Origin: Pelobates cultripes
Lineage: Eukaryota > Chordata > Amphibia > Anura > Pelobatidae
NCBI GenBank assembly: GCA_933207985.1
Contig: OW240917.1
Coordinates: forward strand, 114,853,646-114,917,645
DNA length: 64,000 nucleotides
Direction of reading: 5' to 3'
The first letter of the stretch is position 1. Every line of letters starts with the position of its first letter. The translations under genes were made by a program, and so were the position numbers. Shown here piece by piece: positions 1-10,648 of this stretch. The notes beneath the pieces were generated by a model. That model was not told where the DNA came from. It was given only the letters and a program-made list of their open reading frames with translations, and made no database searches.

Positions 1-517
1 TTCGAGGCAACGGGCTACCCAAATAGGGTCCTGAAGACAACCTTTCAAAGAGGTCTGTGCCATGGACAAATCTACCTGTCGTAGACCTTGAAAACCCAAA
101 CAAACCGCAACAAGCCTACGATGCATCGGCACCTTTGAACAAGGTTGGGAACTTATAACAGAGATTATGGCACATAATTGGCTGATTTTATTACATTATC
201 AGGAGGTCAAATAAGTCCTTATTCCAACACCAGCCCTTTCAGTTTGTAGACCTAGAAACATATGTAATCTTTTGGTCCATGGTCACCTTGAACCTCTCAA
301 ACCAAATTTACTACTACCAAAGGCATCTTTCGCTGTAGTCCCTTTAAAGAGTGTGAATACATTATTATTATTATTTTTTTATATAGCACCAGCAAATACC
401 GTAGCACTGTACATAAAACCTTGTTAATCTATTTTATGCTCCCAAACAAAAGTAATGACTTCATCAACTGTACTTGTTTACTTGAAACTGCAGGTTACAA
501 AACATTGGCAAAACTTA
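1..517. other. Left flank, no gene seen
   Basis: No open reading frame with recognisable similarity is seen. The stretch is AT-rich and ends at the TTAA target site of the piggyBac element. The only repeat noted is the fragment around 360-415. Confidence 0.6.
360..415. repeat. Interspersed repeat fragment (ATT-rich tail with 'tatatagcaccagcaaat' core)
   Basis: A run of TTATTATTATT leads into a core ending in 'ccgtagcactgtac'. From general familiarity this wording recurs in amphibian genomes as the end of a retroposon-like repeat. Family assignment is a recollection and was not tested. Confidence 0.4.
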
Positions 518-521
518 TTAA

Positions 522-533
522 CCCCTTCAGGAC
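522..533 (+). repeat. piggyBac left terminal inverted repeat
   Basis: CCCCTTCAGGAC directly follows TTAA. It pairs with the right end at 6501-6512 with one mismatch (C versus A at the seventh base). CCC starts are typical of piggyBac termini. Confidence 0.9.
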
Positions 534-600
534 GGATGACGGACGAGGTCCGTCATCCTGGGGATGCCCTTAACGACGGGTGACGGACCTCGTCCGTCAC
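534..600. repeat. Two subterminal hairpins in the piggyBac left end
   Basis: The first is GGATGACGGAC (534-544), a 3-base loop, then GTCCGTCATCC (548-558). The second is GTGACGGAC (580-588), a 3-base loop, then GTCCGTCAC (592-600). Both are perfect and share the TGACGGAC core, so they look like repeated subterminal sites. Binding by the transposase is inference. Confidence 0.85.
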
Positions 601-609
601 GCGGTAAAA

Positions 610-651
610 TTAACCCCGCGATCGCCGCAGTGCCGGCGATCGCGGGGTTAA
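610..651. repeat. 18-bp perfect inverted repeat with TTAACCCC at both tips
   Basis: TTAACCCCGCGATCGCCG (610-627) is followed by a 6-base loop and its exact reverse complement (634-651). The outer tips copy the TTAACCCC look of the transposon's own ends. The role is unknown. Confidence 0.9.
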
Positions 652-704
652 CGCTGTTGCTGGGTGCCTCCGAGTCAGGGGCAGACCAGCAACAGCAAAT
701 CGCA

Positions 705-767
705 ATGTCCCAGCACATGTGATCGCTGTGACAGCCAGTCACAGCGGTCACAATGCTGCTGGGACAT
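705..767. repeat. Nested hairpin upstream of the transposase
   Basis: Outer arms ATGTCCCAGCA (705-715) and TGCTGGGACAT (757-767) are exact complements. Inner arms CGCTGTGAC (724-732) and GTCACAGCG (738-746) also pair exactly. Confidence 0.85.
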
Positions 768-919
768 CTGATCCGCCTCCCTCCACCTCTTGTGGGTTTG
801 TGAAGTGGAGAGAGACGGATCGGTGCTACATTGTGTCCCTGAGGAATAGCTAAGGTGTAATAAAAATTAACTATCCCTTTCCCCTGTCAAAAAAAAAAAA
901 TTAACCCTTTCCCTGCTGC

Positions 920-971
920 TTGATCACTGCTAGCAGTGATCAATATACAGGTCACAGTACTTTACTGTGAT
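920..971. repeat. 24-bp perfect palindrome plus adjacent 8-bp hairpin
   Basis: Positions 920-943 read the same on both strands, centred on GCTAGC. Just downstream TCACAGTA and TACTGTGA pair across a 3-base loop (953-971). They lie about 220 bp before the transposase ATG, so a regulatory role is possible but untested. Confidence 0.85.
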
Positions 972-1190
972 CTATTTTTTTTTTTACACTTAAGGGTTAA
1001 ATTTTATTTTTTTTTGTAACCCTAAGGGGTTCAATTTTATTATTTTATTTTATTAATTTGTGATTTAGTTAGTTGGGTGGGTGGAATTTAGTGTTAATTG
1101 GGGAATTTAGTTAGGGGTAAAAAAAAAAAAAAAAAAAAAGTTTAGTTATTTAGTTAAAGTTTTCTTGTTTCTGTGTTAACTGTATTAACA

Positions 1191-2882
1191 ATGTTGCGAA
1201 AGTATAGCGCAGAGGAGGCTTATGCCCTGTTAGCCGCTGACTCAGAGGCGACCGACACTGCCTCAGAGAGTGACGCAGGGAGTGACGCAGGGAGTGACGC
1301 AGGGGACAGGGACTATGTGCCAGATTCTGCAGTAACATCAGAGGAAATCGCTGATTCCCCTAATGTTCAATATGGCACAGATGACTGGGTACCCCCTAAT
1401 CATTTTTCGCCAGACATCCCAGTGTTCACTGCCAATCCTGGCATACAGGCTGACCTGTCTGGCTATAATGCGCTGGATTGTATGGAGCTGTTTTTGGGGG
1501 ATGATTTTTTTGGGGAGGTAGTTACCCAGACAAATCTGTATGCGGAGCAATATCTTGCACGCAACCAAGACTCCCGAATCGCCAGGACAGAGAGATGGTA
1601 CCCAACCAGTGTGCCAGAAATTAAACAATTCTGGGCACTGACAATGTTAATGGGGATAGTTAAAAAGCCCACAATTAGAATGTATTGGACTAAAAATCCT
1701 ATTTTTAATACCCCCATTTTTTCCCAGACAATGCATAGGGAGCGATATGAGGACATACTGCGTTTTATGCACTTTAATGACAATATGAAGTGCCCCCCAA
1801 AAGGTCATCCACAGTATGACATTCTTTATAAAATACGCCCCCTAATTTCCCACTTAAATGAAAAATTTGCCACTATTTACACCCCCAAAAAACACATTTC
1901 AATTGATGAGTCCCTCATGAAATATAAGGGAAGACTGGGATTTAGACAATATATCCCATCCAAAAGATCCCGGTATGGGATCAAATTTTATAAATTATGT
2001 GAAAGTGGCAGTGGCTATGTATACACCTTTCGTGTATACGAAGGAAGGGATAGCCACATTGATCCCCCAGGTTGCCCAGATATAATAGGGACAAGTGGGA
2101 AAATTGTCTGGGATTTAATAATGCCCTTACTTAACTATGGTTATCACTTATATATTGATAACTTTTATAACAGCATCCCACTCTTACAAATGCTGTACTG
2201 TTTTGAGACCGTGGCCTGTGGCACTATCAGGAAGAGTCGCACAGGTTTCCCAAAGGCTCTAGCAGAAAAAAAATTAAAAAAGGGGGAAACAGCAGCTCTC
2301 TGCCAGAATGAACTGCTGGCACTCAAGTACCGCGATAAAAAGGAGGTTTTCATCCTAACTACCATCCACGGGGAAAACACTCGCAGGGTCGCAGTTCGTG
2401 GCAGAGAGGAATATAAACGGGTGCCAGTCTGCATACAGCAATATAATCGACATATGGGGGGAGTTGATCTGTCCGATCAACTAATGCAGCCGTATCTAAT
2501 CATGCGCAAAACCAGGGCATGGTATAAAAAAGTGGGCATATATATAATGCAGACAGCAGTCCACAATGCCTTTATTATTTTTAAAAAGGCAAATGCTCAG
2601 CTGAAATGCACATTCCTTTCATTTCAATTTCAGCTAATTTCTGGGTTACTTGAGTGCCACAGAGGGGGACCATCAGTCGAGCTTAGTAGAAGAATGGAGG
2701 TAGGTCACTTCTGCTTCAAGATTCCATCAACCCCCAGAAAGAAAAACCCCCAGAAAAGATGCAGGGTGTGCTACAAGAGGGGCGTAAGAGTTGAGACTAG
2801 CTATTACTGCCCTGATTGCCCCTCTCAGCCCGGCCTATGTATTGGCCACTGTTTTAAAGTTTTCCACACCCAGGCCGAATAA
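1191..2882 (+). CDS. piggyBac transposase, full length
   Basis: This 563-residue protein would cut and paste the element at TTAA sites in the nucleus. The start is the ATG at 1191, giving MLRKYSAEEAYALL, which matches the usual N-terminus of vertebrate piggyBac proteins; a longer reading would need a GTG start. The N-terminal third is acidic and holds a three-copy SDAG repeat encoded by a short tandem repeat. The DDE-type core shows D239 (IDESLMKYKG), D323 (YIDNFYNS) and D426/D429 (GGVDLSDQ); the spacing of 84, 103 and 3 is close to that of the founding moth enzyme. The C-terminus carries a cysteine-rich zinc-binding domain: C524, C527, C540, C543, C550, H553, C554, H559. There is no stop or frameshift. 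It resembles the Uribo-type transposases of Xenopus. Activity is inferred, not shown. Domestication as a host gene is unlikely because both transposon ends are present. Confidence 0.95.
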   Translation: MLRKYSAEEAYALLAADSEATDTASESDAGSDAGSDAGDRDYVPDSAVTSEEIADSPNVQYGTDDWVPPNHFSPDIPVFTANPGIQADLSGYNALDCMELFLGDDFFGEVVTQTNLYAEQYLARNQDSRIARTERWYPTSVPEIKQFWALTMLMGIVKKPTIRMYWTKNPIFNTPIFSQTMHRERYEDILRFMHFNDNMKCPPKGHPQYDILYKIRPLISHLNEKFATIYTPKKHISIDESLMKYKGRLGFRQYIPSKRSRYGIKFYKLCESGSGYVYTFRVYEGRDSHIDPPGCPDIIGTSGKIVWDLIMPLLNYGYHLYIDNFYNSIPLLQMLYCFETVACGTIRKSRTGFPKALAEKKLKKGETAALCQNELLALKYRDKKEVFILTTIHGENTRRVAVRGREEYKRVPVCIQQYNRHMGGVDLSDQLMQPYLIMRKTRAWYKKVGIYIMQTAVHNAFIIFKKANAQLKCTFLSFQFQLISGLLECHRGGPSVELSRRMEVGHFCFKIPSTPRKKNPQKRCRVCYKRGVRVETSYYCPDCPSQPGLCIGHCFKVFHTQAE

Positions 2883-2929
2883 GCAGACCAGTTTTGGGGT
2901 CTGAATTTAGTCAACTGTCTGGTTACCAA

Positions 2930-3150
2930 ATCTTGGCTTTGTCTCCCGTTTATCCTGTCTTCTCTGATCCTTGACCTCGGCTTGTCCTATCGTTGTTCCG
3001 TTTCTCTTTACCCCTTTGACCTCGGCTTGTACCTTGACTATTCTCTGCTTGTATAGCCCGGCCATTCTAAGGACCGGTATTACAAGTGTCTCTCTCTGTG
3101 TTCTCTCTCTTTGTAGTCTGTCTGTGTTTTGGAATCCGTGACAGCGTTGC
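2930..3150. repeat. Interspersed repeat with internal doubling, inside the piggyBac 3' region
   Basis: The segment contains two copies of 'gacctcggcttgt' about 50 bp apart and ends near 'ggaatccgtgacag'. A related sequence, on the other strand, lies at about 63690-63850. I infer an interspersed family, perhaps LTR-derived, but cannot name it. Confidence 0.5.
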
Positions 3151-3239
3151 CCGTGACACAGATTACTGGGTACTACCCCCAGATAGGATTAAGCCAACTA
3201 TTCCCCCTTTTCACAGCAAATAGTATGCACTTGTTCATA

Positions 3240-6010
3240 ATTTGAATTGATGAGCTGCTTATACTTAAAAATATATGTGGTCTTTGAGAGGTAATTTGCA
3301 GTCCTGGGCTGCTAAAATAACACTTTGGCCCAGCATCCACTTTTGAAAAATATGAAAGTGATGTGTCTCCAAGGTGCCCCTTCAACATCCACATATCCCT
3401 GAAAAAGGTACACATGGGGGTATTGCTGCACTAAGAGGACATAGCTGAGCAACATATTAGGTGTTCTACTGCCATAGCACACATAAGGATTACAAAATAT
3501 ACAGTAACAACTCCAAGTGTGTGTCAAAAAGGCAGAAAAAATGCTCATTGTAACTAGACTTGGTACAAACTAACAAAAAAATGATCCAACGCTAAGGTTT
3601 AAAATATGCCTTTTGAAATGCCCTGGGGTGTCTACTTTAAAAAATGGTAGGCCTTTGTGGGGTAATTTGAACTTAAAACCTGCTAAGATGCTTGGAAATT
3701 GCACATGGGCCGAGCGTCAAAATTCAAAGTTCGGTAAAAACTGATATGGCTTGGTCTCCAATGTGCCCCTTCAACATCCACATATCCCTGAAAAGGGTAC
3801 ACATGGGGGTATTGCAGCATTAAGAGGACATAGCTGAGCAACATATTAGGTGTTCTACTGCCATAGCACACATAAGGATTACAAAATATACAGTAACAAC
3901 TCCAAGTGTGTGTCAAAAAGGCAGAAAAAATGCTCATTGTAACTAGACTTGGTACAATCTAACAAAAAAATGATCCAATGCTAAGGTTTAAAATATGCCT
4001 TTTGAAATGCCCTGGGGTGTCTACTTTAAAAAATGGTAGGCCTTTGTGGGGTAATTTGAACTTAAAACCTGCTAAGATGCTTGGAAATTGCACATGGGCC
4101 GAGCGTCAAAATTCAAAGTTCGGTAAAAACTGATATGGCTTGGTCTCCAATGTGCCCCTTCAACATCCACATATCCCTGAAAAGGGTACACATGGGGGTA
4201 TTGCAGCATTAAGAGGACATAGCTGAGCAACATATTAGGTGTTCTACTGCCATAGCACACATAAGGATTACAAAATATACAGTAACAACTCCAAGTGTGT
4301 GTCAAAAAGGCAGAAAAAAATGCTCATTGTAACTAGACTTGGTACAAACTAACAAAAAAATGATCCAACGCTAAGGTTTAAAATATGCCTTTTGAAATGC
4401 CCTGGGGTGTCTACTTTAAAAAATGGTAGGCCTTTGTGGGGTAATTTGAACTTAAAACCTGCTAAGATGCTTGGAAATTGCACATGGGCCGAGCGTCAAA
4501 ATTCAAAGTTCGGTAAAAACTGATATGGCTTGGTCTCCAATGTGCCCCTTCAACATCCACATATCCCTGAAAAGGGTACACATGGGGGTATTGCAGCATT
4601 AAGAGGACATAGCTGAGCAACATATTAGGTGTTCTACTGCCATAGCACACATAAGGATTACAAAATATACAGTAACAACTCCAAGTGTGTGTCAAAAAGG
4701 CAGAAAAAATGCTCATTGTAACTAGACTTGGTACAAACTAACAAAAAAATGATCCAACGCTAAGGTTTAAAATATGCCTTTTGAAATACCCTGGGGTGTC
4801 TACTTTAGGAAATGGTAGGCCTTTGTGGGTTTTTTTGAACTTTCCAACTGCAATAATGTCCCAAATTGAAGCATAGGCCAATTAAATCCATCTCTCAAAA
4901 TTGTACTGTAAATACTGAAATGGATAGGTCTCCTATATGGCACTGTAACTTCACGAAATAGTGCCAAAGACATACAATGGGGGTGTCATTTTACTCAGAA
5001 GACTTAGCTGAGCATAATTTGAGGGGTTTGAACTTAGTGGCACATGTGAAATACACAAAATGCCTAGCAGAAATGCAATCCATATGTAAAAAACGCACAA
5101 AATTATTTTTTACCACATAATTTGGCATATATTGGTGAAAAAATGGGAGCATGTTAAGGCACAATATGCACCTTATGAGATACCCTGGAGTGTCTACTTT
5201 TACAAATGGTAGGCCTTTGTGGGGTTTTTTTGAACAGTCAAACTGTTATAATACCCCAAATGGACGCATAGGCTCATTAAATCCGTCTCTCAAAATTCTA
5301 CTTTGAATACTGAAAAGGATAGGTCTCCTATATGGCACTGTAACTTCACGAAATAGTGCCAAAGACATACAATGGGGGTGTCATTTTACTCAGAAGACTT
5401 AGCTGAGCATAATTTGGTGGGTTTGAACTTAGTGGCACATGTGAAATATACAAAATGCCCAGCAAAAATGCAATCCATATGTAAAAAACGCACAAAATTA
5501 TTTTTTACCACATACTTTGGCATATATTGGTGAAAAAATGGGAGCATGTTAAGGCACAATATGCACCTTATGAGATACCCTGGAGTGTCTACTTTTACAA
5601 ATGGTAGGCCTTTGTGGGTTTTTTTTTGAACAGTCAAACTGTTATAATACCCCAAATGGATGCATAGGCTCATTAAATCCGTCTCTCAAAAATCTACTGT
5701 GAATACTGAAAAGGACAAGTCACCTAAATGGCACTGTAACTTCACGAAATAGTGCCAAAGACATACAATGGGGGTGTCATTTTAATCAGCAGATGTAACT
5801 GAACACAAGATAAAACTTTGTACAGGAATAGCACACACCAACTTTACAAAATAAACATGAGAAGTTCTTTGTTATAAGTTTGTGTGCCAAAAACCCCAAA
5901 AAACTAAATTTTACTCCAATATTTAGCAGAGGTTGGCGGTGAAATGGCTATGTAGAAAGTGTCAAAACCACCTTAGGTAAATAGCCTGTGATGTCTACTT
6001 TATATAAATA
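3240..6010. repeat. ~390-bp tandem array within the piggyBac element
   Basis: The landmark 'taggcctttgtggg' recurs near 3651, 4040, 4430, 4820, 5210 and 5604, giving periods of 389-393 bp, with diverged partial units at both ends. Units between about 3549 and 4716 are nearly identical. Those from about 4780 to 5750 form a second, more diverged subtype with 'ggcactgtaacttcacgaaa'. Antisense reading frames repeated once per unit are a by-product of the repeat and not genes. No coding capacity is visible. Confidence 0.9.
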
Positions 6011-6500
6011 TATACTTTTGTGTGGCAATTTTGTTTTCTTTTATGGCTATTAGGCTTACAAGACAAACATACCAAATTCTAAAATCGCTCCACATTAAAA
6101 GTTTATTTTACTCCTTGTGCTTTGTGACCTGTAACTACCAAAAAAAACTTAAAATCCCAGACACATTATATATTCTGTAAATCAGAACAAATAAATAAAT
6201 TTATTTTTAATTACTTTCCTTAACCTGCACTAATTATGCACACATTATTATTGCAAAAACTGTAAAAAAAACCAATATTTTTCATTTTTTTTGCATTTTT
6301 CTGTATTTTTTTATAATAAGTAAGCATTTATATATATATATGTTATATCAAATTAAAGCCCTTTCTGTCCTTTTAAAAACAGTATATAATATGTGTCGGT
6401 GCAATAAATGAGAGAGATGCAAATTGCAGTTGAACGCAAACAGCAAGAAAATGCAAAAATTGCTTGTGTCATTAAGCGTAAGTCAAGCTTCTGAAGCTGT

Positions 6501-6512
6501 GTCCTTAAGGGG
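6501..6512 (+). repeat. piggyBac right terminal inverted repeat
   Basis: GTCCTTAAGGGG is followed by TTAA at 6513-6516. It is the inverted partner of 522-533. Confidence 0.9.
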
Positions 6513-6516
6513 TTAA

Positions 6517-8257
6517 CAGTCAGACAAAGGATTTTACAACACATCGATTTTGTAACTGATCTCAATCTAGCCATGGAAAAAATGACAATTCATGGAAAGG
6601 GAACTTCAATTTGTCCTGGTTAAAAAAATGAATCTATGCATTTAAGACATCGGCACTTAGGGGACTAAACAAAGAATTTAATTTAACATCTTATATCCAT
6701 AAATTATAGACATTGGCACAACTGCCATTTATGTCAATTTAAGTTACTTTATTTATACATGTTCTCAATTTATTCTTTCAATTCGCATTATGATTTACTT
6801 TTTAGTAGTCTTGTTATTTTATGGTTACATTATTTCAGGCTGCTCATTTTTCTCTTGGACCAGTTTGCACTCTTGGGGACTTAGCATGGTAATATGGACA
6901 CATATGTATATATCCATTTGGGATTAACACAATCTTAGATCAGGACTGTATCTGTTCGAAATATATGGAGGTACTGCACCTCTTACTTTCTAGAACTTCT
7001 ACAGGCCACTGCCATAATAAATATTTATTGATAATTATATATATATTTTTCACTATTGTAATACTGAGCTGAATGCTGTACTTTTGTATAATTAGTCAAG
7101 GAGAGGATTATTTATCATCCAATGATGCACAACATACATGTTCTATCTTTATGATTATTAATAGACGCTGGTTTAGTATCCACATCTAATGTGACATTAA
7201 TGAACCAGTTCTATTGTACTTCGTTTTTCGAGACATGTAACCACGTTAGCTTTAACCACTGAAATCTGTTGGGACACTAGTTTACGGACAGTTAATCATG
7301 GTATCTACAAGATCTACTGCCCTCCACTTTGCCAAGCAGTACTATTTAGGTATGCTTTATTTTTACATTTCTCATCATGTAAATTTCAGAATTTGTTTAA
7401 CCGTAATATTTGTTCTGTTTCTTTGATATATCTTTGGCTGACATTTCCCCATCCTTTAAATCCATCATGAGTGACTTGGGTGATCATAATTTTTATTCTT
7501 GAATTAACATTACTGATACTTGGTCAATAACTTTATAGGCAACCACTAGGAGATATTTTTAAATCTGAATCCAAATTTGGAATTGTTTTCTGAACATACT
7601 CACCCGGGGTCTCTTACAGTGAGTGAGCAAGTATTGGCCTAATGACTTATAAATAATTTCCTTGTTGACCCTTGCTGACAATTTCAATCCCATGTATCAA
7701 TCATTAACATAACACATATCTATATTAATCTTCCTCTAACTTACTGCACACAGTGATGTTAACCAGTGATTATTTCGATCTCTCTACATTTTATTATTAG
7801 TGTTTTTTTTTTTTTTTTACATTTGAGTACCTCCCATCAGGAGGGCACATATTGCACACCACTCCTTGTCTCCTTGGTTTATTTTAAAGTGAAATCTAAT
7901 TCTGTACCATTGATTGGACATTACTGCCATCGACTGACCTCTATGAGTGTCTGTTTTTAAGAGGCAACACTTTTGGATGCTCATTCCCCTTTGAAGAGCT
8001 GCTTGACTGGCAAAACATGTGTTGGGGCTCTATCTATATCCAAGTTAATTGCCGTTTTTGATTGATTTGATATATTGTACTTTCTTGGGATCCAGATATT
8101 CAGACCAGCTAGCATATGTTGCAGTTTTAGTTGGTAGATGCTATCTAGCTTGACAGCTTAGGTGCTCTCAAAGACACGATCTGTGAGCTTCAGTGATCAG
8201 TGACGTTTAGTGCACGCATAATACTAGGTGCCCTCGAAGACACAAAGTTAGGACAAT
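6517..8257. other. Gene-free stretch between the piggyBac and L1 elements
   Basis: No convincing coding sequence is seen. The part around 7970-8040 ('aagagctgcttgactggcaaaacatgtg') looks like a worn copy of a common frog repeat. A short motif, 'aggtgctctcaaagacac', recurs about 66 bp later with two changes (8160 and 8226 regions) just before the L1 start. Confidence 0.5.
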
Positions 8258-8357
8258 TCTGGGGGGCGGAGCTAACCGCGAGCGCGAATGGACGCTTGCT
8301 AGCAGAGCTCCGAAAGAGACTCAGGGCAATCCGCATCCATCGGGCACCTACCACAAC

Positions 8358-9467
8358 ATGGGACACCCCAAACGCCTCTCCACTGCTCCTAACACGGCGG
8401 GCAAACACTCCGTGGCGAAAACCAGCAACCTTACCAAATTTTTCAAGGATCAGGGCGACCGGCGAAATGAGGCCGCAGGCTCCAATATGGCGCCGGACGA
8501 CCCGGCGGAGCACTCCTCAGGGCCCTCCAGCCCGGCGGCATCAGACAGCATCTCTCTCACGTCGGACATTGATCGGGACAAAGATCTGAAAGCCCTACTC
8601 AGGAATCTCCCCTCCAAGCAGGACCTGGCTACTATGCTGCAGAAACTTGAAGTGTCCTTTCAAAAGAAGATGGATGACATCTCCACAGAAGTAAAACAGG
8701 TCAGTGACAGGGTTAACTCCCTAGAAAACGAACATGACTGCACATGCACACAACTACAAGCCCTGCAAAGTACAGTGACAGCTCATAACACACAAATGGC
8801 TGCTATGTACAGAGCACTAGACGACCTGGACAATAGAGGGCGCCGTAACAACTTAAGGGTTAAAGGCCTACCTGAGGCTGAGGGGGAAGACCTCCACTCC
8901 ACACTGCAAGAGCTCTTTAACCTAATCCTCCAACGAGACACAACAATGCCCATCCTGCTAGACAGAGCGCACAGAGCACTCAAACCCAGGGGCCCTGGGG
9001 GGGACTCCCCCAGAGATGTGATATGCAGACTGCACTATTACAGCATCAAAGAAGACATCCTAAGGAGCCTCCGCCAGACCTCCCAACCACTGCTGTACCA
9101 TGGGCGACCAGTACAGATATACCCAGACCTCTCCTGGATGACTCTCCAAGCAAGACGGACCATGAAGCCACTCACTGACCTCCTAAGATCCAGGAATATC
9201 CGCTACAGGTGGGGATTCCCCCTCGCCATTACAGCAACTCACAACGGGGTCACTGCCACCCTCTCATCAGCCGAAGACACACAAACATTTACCTCAGCCC
9301 TTGACCTGCCAGAAGTCCATATCCCTGACTGGTATGGACCATTACACCAGCCTCCGCAACATAGTGCCCCACGACAGAGAGGACAAACCCCAGCGAAGAG
9401 GCGCTACAACGACCAAACCATTCACCAAGGGGGACACAGACCGAGAACAGGACCCCCCGCCCAATAA
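8358..9467 (+). CDS. L1 ORF1 protein (RNA-binding chaperone), intact
   Basis: The 369-residue product would coat L1 RNA in a cytoplasmic particle as a trimer. A basic N-terminal stretch comes first, followed by a serine- and proline-rich region. A heptad-like coiled coil covers about residues 85-158 (LEVSFQKKMDDISTEVKQV onward). The hallmark RRM entry DLDNRGRRNNLRVKGLPE starts at about 156, and the C-terminal domain contains LLDRAHRALKPR near 200-211. The length and domain order fit L1 ORF1p. The ATG at 8358 opens the frame and TAA closes it, with no internal stop. Residues 25-29 (LTKFF) resemble a weak PCNA-binding box lacking the glutamine. The protein is a transposon product, not a host gene. 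Confidence 0.85.
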   Translation: MGHPKRLSTAPNTAGKHSVAKTSNLTKFFKDQGDRRNEAAGSNMAPDDPAEHSSGPSSPAASDSISLTSDIDRDKDLKALLRNLPSKQDLATMLQKLEVSFQKKMDDISTEVKQVSDRVNSLENEHDCTCTQLQALQSTVTAHNTQMAAMYRALDDLDNRGRRNNLRVKGLPEAEGEDLHSTLQELFNLILQRDTTMPILLDRAHRALKPRGPGGDSPRDVICRLHYYSIKEDILRSLRQTSQPLLYHGRPVQIYPDLSWMTLQARRTMKPLTDLLRSRNIRYRWGFPLAITATHNGVTATLSSAEDTQTFTSALDLPEVHIPDWYGPLHQPPQHSAPRQRGQTPAKRRYNDQTIHQGGHRPRTGPPAQ

Positions 9468-10054
9468 AGGACGCCCCATACCATCGCTATCGGACGCCAC
9501 CTACCCCTTCAGAACCCAACCTGAGAACACAGACGACAAGAAACGGACCTCATTGCCGGATCTAACCTGGCCCAGTTCGGATTACAAGCACAAACAAGCC
9601 TCACACACCTCCCTGGACTCCCACAACCATGGGCCACTATAATAACTCACCTTACCCCGGAAGCCAAGATTCCCTCACACACTCTCTGCAAGAGAACCAT
9701 CTTGACATCCCCAACGATGCAACAGACGAACCAGCTCCCCAACTCCGTAACAGAATCAGTGATCCCACCGAACTCCACTTTTTCATCGTACTGCCTCTAC
9801 TATGAATCCAGGACTTAACCTCAGCCGCGGTACGAACTCCTACACACGATCCCACAAACTTTAGGTACTCTGCATCCTGAATGGCAATGACTTGCCGGTG
9901 GAAAGTCCAGTAGAAGACCTACGGACGGGTATCAATCTTACTTCCCAGCTGGTTTACAATGTTTGAGTACATCTTGCCTCCTCTAACCCCCTACTCACCT
10001 TCAGACACCCCTTCCCCTCCCAGCCCTCTCTATCCCCTCCCCCCATCCTTCAAC

Positions 10055-10648
10055 CCCTCCCGAGGCTTGACAGGCTTCTGGTATGTTTCTGGGTAGAGTT
10101 AAACTGAATTGCATTATGTTTGAAGGAACTATGATGACTGTTTTATGAGTATGTTCCAAATGTTCTTTGTGCTGCTACCCTAACCATAATAACAGGCTGT
10201 GCTTCGACCCTTCCCGAAGCGTGAGGACTTCTCGCGTGCTTCTGGGTGGAGTCGAACCGAACAGCATACCGAACTGCATGATGTCTGAAGGAACTATGAT
10301 GACTGTTTTATGAGTATGTTCCAAATGTTCGTTGTGCTGCTACCCTAACCATAATAACAGGCTGTGCTTCGACCCTTCCCGAAGCATGACGGACTTCTCG
10401 CGTGCTTCTGGGTGGAGTCGAACCGAACAGCATACCGAACTGCATGATGTCTGAAGGAACTATGATGACTGTTTTATGAGTATGTTCCAAATGTTCTTTG
10501 TGCTGCTACCCTAACCATAATAACAGGCTGTGCTTCGACCCTTCCCGAAGCATGACGGACTTCTCGCGTGCTTCTGGGTGGAGTCGAACCGAACAGCATA
10601 CCGAACTGCATGATGTCTGAAGGAACTACGATGACTGTTTTATGAGTA
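10055..10648. repeat. 165-166-bp tandem repeat downstream of L1 ORF1
   Basis: The landmark 'ggaactatgatgactg' occurs at 10125, 10290, 10456 and 10622, giving units of 165, 166 and 166 bp. The last two full units are almost identical; the first (from about 10055) is diverged and incomplete. The array stops 26 bp before the assembly gap, so its true length is unknown. Confidence 0.9.

Larger units (their letters stand above)
518..6516 (+). mobile_element. piggyBac DNA transposon with intact transposase (about 6.0 kb)
   Basis: The element runs from 522 to 6512 (5,991 bp) and is flanked on both sides by TTAA (518-521 and 6513-6516), the target site used by piggyBac. Its ends are CCCCTTCAGGAC and GTCCTTAAGGGG, an inverted pair with 11 of 12 bases matching. 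Inside, in order, are a hairpin-rich left region (534-971), a full transposase ORF (1191-2882), a foreign-looking repeat (about 2930-3150) and a ~390-bp tandem array (about 3240-6010). Clear ends, intact target duplication and undamaged ORF suggest a young and possibly still mobile copy; that is inference. The length is well above the 2-3 kb usual for the family because of the array. Confidence 0.92.

Noticed and set aside
1173..1190. Longer N-terminus of the transposase starting upstream of the ATG
   Set aside because: The upstream codon at 1173 is GTG. The ATG at 1191 gives the family-like start and is preferred.
1191..2882. Domesticated piggyBac-derived host gene (PGBD type)
   Set aside because: Both transposon ends and the TTAA target duplication are present, so it is an ordinary element copy.
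3312..4716. Repeated antisense reading frames of 77-84 codons in the ~390-bp array
   Set aside because: They recur once per tandem unit with the same start and end and have no recognisable domain. They follow from the repeat, not from coding selection.
3240..6010. Possible CRISPR-like array
   Set aside because: Units are ~390 bp, tandem without spacers, in a vertebrate transposon.
8190..8513. Antisense frame over the start of L1 ORF1
   Set aside because: It is a shadow of ORF1 in a GC-rich region.
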